Assembly (NCBI RefSeq): GCF_002939985.1
Contig: NZ_MDFM01000044.1
Span: forward strand, 1 to 33,454
Source: Xanthomonas hortorum pv. cynarae
GTDB taxonomy: Bacteria; Pseudomonadota; Gammaproteobacteria; Xanthomonadales; Xanthomonadaceae
Reading direction: 5' to 3'
DNA: 33,454 nucleotides
The translations under genes and the position numbers were made by a program. How positions within the stretch are numbered: position 1 is the first letter of the stretch; every line of letters begins with the position of its first letter. Shown here in pieces: positions 28,587 to 33,454 of this stretch. The notes beneath the pieces were generated by a model. The model did not search any database, was not told the origin of the DNA, and worked only from the letters and a program-made list of their open reading frames with translations.

Positions 28587-29555
28587 ATGAAAATTTTTCC
28601 GCTTCATCTGATCCCTAACGACACCAAGATCGATTTCATGCGCCTGCGCAAGCCGGTGCTGATCTTGATGCTGGTGCTGGCGATCGCCTCGATCGGCATC
28701 ATCGTCGGCAAGGGCTTCAACTACGCACTGGAATTCACCGGCGGCACGCTGGTGCAGACCTCGTTCCAGAAGACGGTGGACGTGGACCAGGTGCGCGAGC
28801 AGCTGGCCAAGGCCGGTTTCGAGAACGCCCAGGTGCAGAACGCGCGCGGCGGCAACGAGGTGATGATTCGCCTGCAGGCGCGCGAGCAGCACAACAACCG
28901 CGACGATGCCGCAACCACTGTCGCCGAAGAAGTGCGCAAGGCCGTCAGCACCGAGCAAAATCCTGCCACCGTGCAGCCGGGCGAATTCGTCGGCCCGCAG
29001 GTCGGCAAGGATCTGGCCTTGAACGGCGTGTACGCCACGGTGTTCATGCTGGTGGGCTTTCTGATCTACATCGCGTTCCGCTTCGAGTGGAAGTTCGCCG
29101 TGGTCGCCAGCCTGACCGCCTTGTTCGACCTGTTGGTCACGGTGGCCTTCGTGTCGCTGACCGGCCGCGAGTTCGATCTGACCGTGCTGGCGGGCTTGTT
29201 GTCGGTGATGGGTTTTGCGATCAACGACATCATCGTGGTGTTCGACCGCGTGCGCGAAAACTTCCGCGCGCTGCGCGTGGAGCCGCTGGAAGTGCTGAAC
29301 CGCTCGATCAACCAGACGTTGTCGCGCACGGTAATCACCGCGGTGATGTTCTTCCTGTCGGCGCTGGCCCTGTACATCTACGGCGGCGAGTCGATGGAAG
29401 GCCTGGCCGAGACGCACATGATCGGCGCGGTGATCGTGGTGATCTCCTCGATCATCGTCGCAGTGCCGATGCTGAGCATCGGGCCGTTCGCCGTGACCAA
29501 GCAGGATCTGCTGCCCAAGGCCAAGGATGTGGAGGCGCTGGCGCGTCGTCCTTGA
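28587..29555 (+). CDS. secF: Protein translocase subunit SecF
   Basis: A 322-residue inner-membrane partner of SecD with six predicted helices. The first (PVLILMLVLAIASIGIIV) is followed by the periplasmic segment with FTGGTLVQTSF. Then come VGKDLALNGVYATVFMLVGFLIYIAFRFEWKF-like helices, the signature GFAINDIIVVFDRVREN (RND core), and SINQTLSRTVITAVMFFLSALALYIYGG. AGGAAG lies ten bases before ATG 28587. It closes the queA-tgt-yajC-secD-secF cluster and is followed by a strong terminator; directly beyond it begins the integron remnant. Confidence 0.97.
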   Translation: MKIFPLHLIPNDTKIDFMRLRKPVLILMLVLAIASIGIIVGKGFNYALEFTGGTLVQTSFQKTVDVDQVREQLAKAGFENAQVQNARGGNEVMIRLQAREQHNNRDDAATTVAEEVRKAVSTEQNPATVQPGEFVGPQVGKDLALNGVYATVFMLVGFLIYIAFRFEWKFAVVASLTALFDLLVTVAFVSLTGREFDLTVLAGLLSVMGFAINDIIVVFDRVRENFRALRVEPLEVLNRSINQTLSRTVITAVMFFLSALALYIYGGESMEGLAETHMIGAVIVVISSIIVAVPMLSIGPFAVTKQDLLPKAKDVEALARRP

Positions 29556-29577
29556 TCGGTTGGCAAAAGGTGTGACG

Positions 29578-29604
29578 AAAAAACCGCGCAGTGCGCGGTT
29601 TTTT
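29578..29604 (+). terminator. Rho-independent terminator of the sec operon
   Basis: A perfect inverted repeat (AAAAAACCGCGCA, centre G, complement) ends in six Ts, 23 bases after the secF stop. The A-tract and T-tract make it work in both directions. It marks the border between core operon and accessory DNA. Confidence 0.93.
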
Positions 29605-29651
29605 CGTTTCTGGTTGGACGTCGTGACTGCATGGTGTGCACTGTGACGCCA

Positions 29652-29850
29652 CTACTCAAGATCTTGAACACGAGTGATTTCTTCGGATACGTGATGCCGA
29701 TCGATACGCAGTACGTTGCGGTAGAGAGCCGCTGGCCAGGATGAAGCGCCGTATCCAACTGAGATGCGCCTGCTCGGTGAGCAGGCTGTAGTGCCGAGCG
29801 CGCAAGCGGTCGTACACTTGATCGAGCAATCACGTCGGCGGACGTGCTAT
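29652..29850 (-). pseudogene. intI: Integron integrase (IntI) remnant
   Basis: Reading the minus strand from 29829, the frame begins LLDQVYDRLRARHYSLLTEQ and continues AHLSWIRRFILASG. This is the N-terminal SAM-like domain of integron tyrosine recombinases; IntI1 has [20 protein letters not shown] and then VHWVRAFI at the same place. A stop TGA (29830-29832) stands where an Arg codon is expected, preceded by PPT. After LASG the frame shifts, and AALYRNVLRID may be the later IntI segment (LLFFYGKVL-like), which implies an internal deletion of roughly 40-50 codons; the frame ends at 29652. The whole catalytic domain (R-H-R-Y) is gone. It points away from the cassettes, exactly the divergent layout of an integron. 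The N-terminal match is strong; the second segment is tentative. Confidence 0.75.
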
Positions 29851-30045
29851 TACGCCATTGTTTTAGGGGGTGTATTTCATACGCCTGTGTCCTTGCTGGA
29901 TAAAACTAGAAACCGCGCAAAGGTAGAGTCCGCTTGCTGTCGCGTAATCCCTTGATAGCGGCTAGGATTTCCCCATTCACAAAGCGCCAGCGATCGAAGA
30001 TACTCCGTGCAATACCGCATTTCGGCGGTCCAATAGTAGTTAGGT
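29851..30045 (+). other. attI-like region with core site GTTAGGT
   Basis: Between the intI 5' end and the first cassette there is no gene. The only clear signal is the core GTTAGGT at 30039-30045, where the first cassette joins. No complete attC hairpin precedes it, so it is best read as attI. Direct integrase-binding repeats are not evident, and I could not define the cassette promoter with confidence. Confidence 0.5.
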
Positions 30046-30048
30046 GCC

Positions 30049-30354
30049 ATGGGAAGATTTACTTCACTCTTAGCGACAGTAGCTGCCATTCTTCTGCCGG
30101 TTGCGGTGGCCTATGTACTTCGCCCAGTACCCGGACAGTACAACCATGCGATTAGGTGGGTACTCTTCGTCGGCATCAGCTTGATGCTCTCTGCAATTAT
30201 TTCTGGGTTCGCCATCTACGCTGGCTATGGGAGATATCGCTCAATTCCTATGCCACGTCCACTGCACCGTCAGCTCGAGCAAGGATTTCTTATCCTCCCA
30301 CCATTACTTTTCATTGGATTAGTTGGCTGGCGGATGCTGTCGGCTGGCACCTAA
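30049..30354 (+). CDS. Cassette 1: small three-helix membrane protein
   Basis: A 101-residue hydrophobic protein of unknown family. Three membrane helices are apparent: TSLLATVAAILLPVAVAYVL (residues about 5-24), WVLFVGISLMLSAIISGFAIYAG (37-59) and FLILPPLLFIGLVGW (79-93), separated by a short loop and a basic segment (GRYRSIPMPRPLHRQ). The ATG lies three bases after the GTTAGGT core, so AGG of the core is the only possible ribosome site, closely spaced. The stop TAA is the TAA of the attC R'' box. This is standard cassette architecture. I know no function for it. Confidence 0.75.
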   Translation: MGRFTSLLATVAAILLPVAVAYVLRPVPGQYNHAIRWVLFVGISLMLSAIISGFAIYAGYGRYRSIPMPRPLHRQLEQGFLILPPLLFIGLVGWRMLSAGT

Positions 30355-30465
30355 CAATTCATTCAAGCCGAACCCGCATCAGGGCGGCGCCTAAGTGCAT
30401 GCCTTCGGCTATATTCGCACCCAGTCGCCGCCCTGCTGCGGGTCGGCTTAATTCAGGCGTTAGGC
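30349..30465 (+). other. attC1 recombination site (117 bp)
   Basis: It begins with R'' ACCTAAC and ends with R' GTTAGGC. The arms AAGCCGAACCCGCATC... and ...GCGGGTCGGCTT pair over about 24 bp with one bulged A and one mismatch, the extrahelical bases that set strand choice. The variable loop is long. Cleavage is expected between G30459 and T30460. Confidence 0.9.
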
Positions 30466-30475
30466 CTCACATCAA

Positions 30476-30931
30476 ATGACTTGCCAACTAGACATTTGCG
30501 GAAATGCCAACACCATTATCACGGTCGCTGCCGCTGCATTCGGCTGGTGGCTGGTGCATCGCCTTAATTCGGCACGGGACAGAGTCAATTCCGAGCGCAC
30601 GATGCGCACAACCGAGCTCTCCAAGGTTCACTCGACACTTGTAAGGGCCGGCATTGATGGATCCTTGAACTACAAAGACAGCAATGGCAATACGGTGTGG
30701 ACCAATAAAGAGCTTGAGGACGCAATAGGTCAAATTTATCTGTATGGGACTGCTGAGCAAATTGCTCTCGCACAGAAATACGTTGATTCATGGAGTGGCA
30801 CACAAGGCGCTGACGGAACCGAGCTTGTTGACTCCTTGCGCAACCATATCCGAGACTCGCTTGGACTTGACCAGGTGAATGGGCCACTCAAATATCTACG
30901 GGTTACGGTAGGCGGCAAGGGTAAGGCCTAA
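30476..30931 (+). CDS. Cassette 2: N-terminally anchored protein of unknown function
   Basis: A 151-residue protein. The N-terminus (NTIITVAAAAFGWWLVHRL, residues about 12-30) is one membrane anchor, followed by a charged, soluble, helix-rich domain of about 120 residues with ELEDAIGQIYLYGTAEQIAL and SLRNHIRDSLGL. The region after the anchor could sense or bind in the cytoplasm, given the Arg/His-rich junction. The family is unknown to me. The stop is the TAA within the attC2 R'' box. AGG of the preceding core lies eleven bases before the ATG, a poor ribosome site. Base composition is lower in GC than the sec genes. Confidence 0.75.
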   Translation: MTCQLDICGNANTIITVAAAAFGWWLVHRLNSARDRVNSERTMRTTELSKVHSTLVRAGIDGSLNYKDSNGNTVWTNKELEDAIGQIYLYGTAEQIALAQKYVDSWSGTQGADGTELVDSLRNHIRDSLGLDQVNGPLKYLRVTVGGKGKA

Positions 30932-30985
30932 CAATTCATTCAAGCCGACGTTGCTCCGCAACGCCGCTTAACTCAGGCGTTAGGC
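30926..30985 (+). other. attC2 recombination site (60 bp)
   Basis: R'' GCCTAAC and R' GTTAGGC bracket a compact hairpin: AAGCCGACGTTGC pairs with GCAACGCCGCTT, with a loop of a few bases. It has the minimal size for a folded attC and shares CAATTCATTCAAGCC with attC1. Confidence 0.88.
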
Positions 30986-30991
30986 ACCACT

Positions 30992-31519
30992 ATGCCCATT
31001 CCAGCCACGCGTGAGAACCTTACTGAAGCTCTTGCGCGTGCTGATGATTCGTCGCGGGCCGATCGCGTAGATCGGATCGAGTGGCTGGCTCAGCACTACT
31101 TTCATCCTGGCGCGGTCATGGGTGATCTAACGATCCTCCAAATGCTGGAAGAAGCGCGGCTCTGTTTTGTCTCCGGCCACTTTGTTGGTGCATTGCTCCT
31201 CGCCACTTCTTTCGTAGAGCACACACTTAGCGAAGAGCTAGAAAGCTTGGCTCCTGCGCAGGAGCGACATACATTTGAGCTAATGATTAAGGCCGGGCGC
31301 CAACACCTTTCGTTGCCAAATGATTTGTTTGACCGCACCGACAGGCTTCGGCAGCTGCGCAATCCGTTCACGCACCGCAAAGCGGCTAACCACCCTGATG
31401 CATTCGGCACCAGATTCTTGGCCAAAAAAGTCCATCCAGCTACGATACTGGAGTCGGATGCCAAGCTGGCTATGGAGGTCATGTATGAGTGGTTTCGGCG
31501 CACCCTGCGTAGTGCCTAA
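30992..31519 (+). CDS. Cassette 3: HEPN-like protein with RNPFTH motif
   Basis: A 175-residue, mostly helical cytosolic protein. Near the end of the second helical pair, LFDRTDRLRQLRNPFTHRK carries Arg123-x4-His128. That fits the Rx4-6H signature of HEPN ribonucleases, often with Asn or Asp after the Arg as here. The preceding helices (LTILQMLEEARLCFVSGHFVGALLLATSFVEHTLSEEL in pieces) fit the long helices of HEPN or DUF4145-type proteins, which also carry an R-N-x-x-x-H loop. HEPN proteins serve as toxins or defence RNases, but many relatives are only structural, so activity is unproven. The start ATG lies seven bases after AGG of the core site, a usable ribosome site. The stop TAA is part of attC3. 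Confidence 0.75.
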   Translation: MPIPATRENLTEALARADDSSRADRVDRIEWLAQHYFHPGAVMGDLTILQMLEEARLCFVSGHFVGALLLATSFVEHTLSEELESLAPAQERHTFELMIKAGRQHLSLPNDLFDRTDRLRQLRNPFTHRKAANHPDAFGTRFLAKKVHPATILESDAKLAMEVMYEWFRRTLRSA

Positions 31520-31573
31520 CAGTTCATTCAAGCCGAACCCGCTTCGCGGTTCGGCTTAATTCAGGCTTTAGGC
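31514..31573 (+). other. attC3 recombination site with altered core (60 bp)
   Basis: R'' is GCCTAAC, but R' reads TTTAGGC instead of GTTAGGC: the base 5' of the cleavage point is changed. Otherwise the hairpin AAGCCGAACC...GGTTCGGCTT is perfect over 10 bp. Loss of the G should impair recombination at this junction (inference). Confidence 0.85.
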
Positions 31574-31628
31574 CCGAAAAAGCAGAATGCCGTGAGCGGA
31601 TGTTTGTCCACTCACAGCATCGTTCGCG

Positions 31629-31850
31629 TTACTCTTCGGCCACGATCGTGATGCCACGCTTAGTCACTTGAACTCGTGCTTTCTGACCCACCTTAAACCC
31701 TGCCGCTTGCAACCAATCGCCGCTCAAGCGTAAAAATGGAACTTGTCGTGGCTGGGTGCGATGCTCTATGTCTTTGTGCTGGCTTTCGTAATACTGATAG
31801 CCAATTGTCAAAAAGCGCGGCTTCGGCGCTGTGCGGTGTTGCTTAGCCAT
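31629..31850 (-). CDS. symE: Cassette 4: SymE-family toxin
   Basis: A 73-residue basic protein encoded against the direction of the array. The C-terminal half (QVPFLRLSGDWLQAAGFKVG and QKARVQVTKRGITIVAE) is the SymE/MazE-like AbrB-type fold: P-x-LRLSG-WL--AGF--G--V-V----I-I. In E. coli SymE is an SOS-induced toxin that damages RNA or nucleoid and is held off by the antisense RNA SymR; here no antisense gene could be confirmed. GAAGGA lies eight bases before the ATG, and the gene has its own upstream region (31851-32100), as toxin cassettes in integrons usually do. The N-terminus (PKPRFLTIGYQYY) matches family members as I recall them. Confidence 0.82.
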   Translation of the reverse strand: MAKQHRTAPKPRFLTIGYQYYESQHKDIEHRTQPRQVPFLRLSGDWLQAAGFKVGQKARVQVTKRGITIVAEE

Positions 31851-31867
31851 GATGGCATCCTTCGAGA

Positions 31868-32110
31868 TTGTCCAATTTTCGCCTCCTGTTCAGAGAGGCG
31901 GCCGGGCGCTTGAACACCGCTCGAAGACGGCCCGCAGATTTTCCCTTTCGGGTGTTGTATAGCTGCGCGCCACCCGGCCATAAAAAACAATGGTCACAAA
32001 AAAACCGCATGGCTTTCGGGCGCGGTTGCCGCTTCGAGAAGGTGTGTTCAGCACCAGCTGAGAACTTAGCCGGATGCGGGCTAGCGGTCAACTCACAGGC
32101 ACGGGCCTAA
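31868..32110 (+). CDS. Doubtful sense-strand frame in cassette 4
   Basis: An 80-codon frame begins 17 bases beyond the symE start in the opposite direction and ends, like the cassette 1-3 genes, in the TAA of the attC4 R'' box. No ribosome site is visible and the translation is rich in Arg, Ala and Cys with no known domain. Any frame open here would end at that TAA. The stretch more likely holds the symE promoter and possibly a regulatory RNA. Confidence 0.2.
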   Translation: MSNFRLLFREAAGRLNTARRRPADFPFRVLYSCAPPGHKKQWSQKNRMAFGRGCRFEKVCSAPAENLAGCGLAVNSQARA

Positions 32111-32217
32111 CAATTCGTTCAAGCCGCCCCCGCACCGTGGCGGTGCCAGGGTGCTATACGCTACGCTAGCATGCAGTCGCCGCCCCGCTGCGGGGCGGCT
32201 TAACTCAAGCGTTAGGG
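32105..32217 (+). other. attC4 recombination site, interrupted at its core (113 bp)
   Basis: R'' GCCTAAC and arms AAGCCGCCCC...GGGGCGGCTT with GTTAGGG at the end, the long-type partner of attC1. The last bases of R' (from 32215 or 32216) already belong to the IS5 element, so only GTTAG of the original GTTRRRY core is certain. Confidence 0.85.
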
Positions 32218-33374
32218 AAGCTCTGAACAACGCACCACAGATACGCGACACTACCCGCCTCATGTTGAGGAGTGATCCATGCAACTGACGTTCGGTGACG
32301 CTGAGGGCCTGGGCAAGCGCAAGCAGACCCGCAGGGAGATTTTCCTGGCCGAGATGGAGCAGGTGGTTCCGTGGCAGCAACTGCTCGGGCTGATCGCGCC
32401 GCACGATCCGGTGTTGGGACGCCCTGGTCGACAGCCATACGCACTAGCGACGATGTTGCGGATTCATCTGCTGCAGCAGTGATATGCGTTGAGCGATCCG
32501 GCGATGGAAGAAGCGCTGCACGAGATCCCGATCTTGCGGAGGTTTGCCCAGCTCGGTGGCTTGGACGACATTCCCGACGAAACCACGATTCTCAACTTTC
32601 GGCGCCTGCTGGAGACCCATGGCCTTGCCGCGCGGATGCTGGAAGCGGTCAACGCGCATCTGGCGCGCAAGGGCCAGAGCCTGCGGTCGGGCACGATCGT
32701 CGATGCGACGCTGATCGCTGCGCCCAGTTCGACCAAGAATGCCGATCACGCGCGCGACCCTGAGATGCATCAGACCAGGAAGGGCAATCAGTGGTATTTC
32801 GGGATGAAGGCGCACATCGGCGTGGATGAGTTTTCCGGGTTGGTGCACCACGTCCATTGCACAGCGGCTAATGTCGCCGACGTCACGGTGACGCACGCAT
32901 TACTGCGTGGCAAAGAAGACAGCGTGTTCGGCGACAGCGGCTACACCGGTGCGGACAAACGCGAAGAACTGCAGACCTGCCAGGCTGCATTTTTCATTGC
33001 CGCCAGGCGTTCGACGCTGCAAGCCATCGGCAACAAACGCGAGCGTGCTCGGGAACAGCGTTGGGAACACTTTAAGGCCAGCGTGCGCGCGAAGGTGGAG
33101 CATCCATTCCGGGTGATCAAGCGCCAATTCGGTTACACCAAGGTCCGCTATCGCGGCCTGGCCAAGAACACCGCACACGTGCTGACCTTGTTTGCGCTCT
33201 CCAATCTGTGGATGAAGCGAAAGCAGTGACTGCCTGCCATGGGGAGCGTGCGCCTGTAACCCGGGCAATTCCCAAGGAACGCGCCAGAAATGGCGAAAAT
33301 CCGAAGATTCAAACGCGACTCTCAGGACCGACGCGACATCCCGCACTCTCAGGCCTCGTTGTTCAGACCTTCCC
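32215..33374 (+). mobile_element. IS5-group insertion sequence (1160 bp)
   Basis: Terminal inverted repeats GGGAAGCTCTGAACAACG (32215-32232) and CGTTGTTCAGACCTTCCC (33357-33374) match at 17 of 18 positions. They enclose one transposase gene. If the ends are taken as GGAAG/CTTCC, the flanks are TTAG on the left and CTAG on the right, both fitting the YTAR targets of IS5-group elements but differing by one base. The left end lies inside attC4; the right end touches another IS. Confidence 0.88.
32279..33229 (+). pseudogene. IS5-group transposase with an in-frame TGA
   Basis: The frame encodes a DDE transposase of about 316 codons: the N-terminal DUF772-type domain (LVDRPGRQPYALATMLRIHLL-like; here VLGRPGRQPYALATMLRIHL, then YALSDPAMEEALHEIPILRR), and the catalytic core with Asp in GTIVDATLIAAP, Asp in VFGDSGYTGADKRE and Glu in KVEHPFRVIKRQFGYTKVRY. 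Codon 68 is TGA at 32480-32482, between LLQQ and YALSD where relatives have Trp (TGG). One G-to-A change therefore splits the gene; the rest of the frame is intact, and a TTG at 32489 could restart it but would omit the DNA-binding N-terminus. Probably inactive unless readthrough or a helper transposase acts. Confidence 0.88.
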
Positions 33375-33376
33375 TA

Positions 33377-33454
33377 GAGCGTGTTATGAACTTTGCCCTT
33401 GTCACGATAACGTATACGGATGAAGCCTCGTAAGCCATATCCAACCGATATCTC
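33377..33454 (+). mobile_element. Left end of a second IS5-family element, cut by the window edge
   Basis: GAGCGTGTTATGAACTTTG directly after the first IS looks like the terminal repeat of IS427-type elements, and 43 bases later an ATG opens a transposase-like frame. Only the first 78 bases are visible. Confidence 0.6.
33420..33454 (+). CDS. Transposase N-terminus (partial)
   Basis: The frame MKPRKPYPTDIS runs off the right edge. It matches the N-terminus of IS5-family (IS427-type) transposases, which typically continue DEEW. Only twelve residues or fewer are readable, so the call rests on this motif and on the adjoining IS end. Confidence 0.55.
   Translation, partial: MKPRKPYPTDI

Larger units (their letters stand above)
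29652..32217 (+). other. Decayed integron: integrase remnant plus four-cassette array
   Basis: The unit comprises a broken intI on the minus strand, a recombination-site region, then four cassettes in one direction, each closed by an attC site (30349-30465, 30926-30985, 31514-31573, 32105-32217). The attC sites share their ends (CCTAACA-TTC-TTCAAGCC... and ...GGCTTAA-TCA-GC-TTAGG or GCTTAACTCAGGCG) and differ in the middle. No functional integrase is present in the window. The array continues beyond an IS5 insertion only if cassettes lie past the right edge. Confidence 0.85.

Noticed and set aside
29877..30089. Minus-strand 70-codon frame over the attI-like region as further integrase sequence
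   Set aside because: The translation (APNYYWTAEMRYCTEYLRSL) shows no IntI motif in the expected order, and the IntI N-terminus already lies at 29829; treated as non-coding.
31843..32091. Minus-strand frame ending over the symE start, possibly a coupled leader gene
   Set aside because: Arg/Pro-rich translation with no family and no ribosome site; the overlap with symE could be chance. It stays only as part of the symE upstream region.
30349..32217. Recurring CAATTCATTCAAGCC sequences as a CRISPR array
   Set aside because: Spacing is irregular and gene-sized, and each repeat is bounded by CCTAAC and GTTAGG with imperfect dyads, which is attC structure.

Overview
The window reads as chromosomal DNA of a plant-associated gammaproteobacterium, most likely Xanthomonas (inference). 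The grounds are high-GC housekeeping genes, an outer-membrane receptor / phytase-like lipoprotein / phosphatase operon, a family 9 cellulase, a Clp/CRP-type box, IS1595- and IS5-type insertion sequences, and intergenic repeats of kinds I recall from that genus (GGGAATCGGGAATGG-type minisatellite, CCCTCTCCC...GGGAGAAGG elements).

Layout. Bases 1-5.6 kb (mostly minus strand) are accessory: the 3' scrap of an IS1595-family transposase, a small DUF6869-like gene that is probably the immunity gene, and a 1598-residue Rhs/YD-repeat protein with a variable C-terminal tail. Bases 5.9-14.1 kb hold core genes: htpG (minus), then rsmD-coaD, a lipoprotein gene, a dicluster ferredoxin and ggt, and a secreted GH9 glycosidase. 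upp (minus) follows. Bases 15.1-20.2 kb are one tightly overlapped operon of TonB-dependent receptor, phytase-like lipoprotein and purple-acid-phosphatase-like enzyme, together a probable phytate or organophosphate scavenging unit. A glycosyltransferase with a perfect TGTGA-N6-TCACA box upstream follows. Next come a class III aminotransferase and its divergent Lrp/AsnC regulator around a perfect palindrome. Bases 23.7-29.6 kb carry the queA-tgt-yajC-secD-secF cluster (queuosine tRNA modification and Sec translocase accessory subunits).

The most interesting region lies right of the secF terminator (29.6-33.4 kb). A minus-strand reading frame still spells the N-terminus of an integron integrase (HYSLLTEQAHLSWIRRFI), but the gene is decayed to about 200 bp. 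Beyond it, in the expected divergent direction, is a core site GTTAGGT and four gene cassettes separated by four recognisable attC sites. The cassettes encode a small membrane protein, an N-terminally anchored protein, a HEPN-like protein with an RNPFTH (Rx4H) motif, and an inverted SymE-type toxin. An IS5-group element sits exactly in the core of the fourth attC site. Its transposase has one in-frame TGA. A second IS begins directly against it and runs off the window. This is a fossil integron platform: the cassettes remain, but the local integrase is dead.

Other structure: two diverged copies of a ~110-bp element with imperfect terminal inverted repeats (12.0 and 26.5 kb), a 29-bp near-perfect inverted repeat between queA and tgt whose left arm encodes the last residues of QueA, and a terminator-like hairpin between secD and secF. 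No rRNA, tRNA or CRISPR array was seen. Family assignments come from reading the translations by eye; no database search was run.
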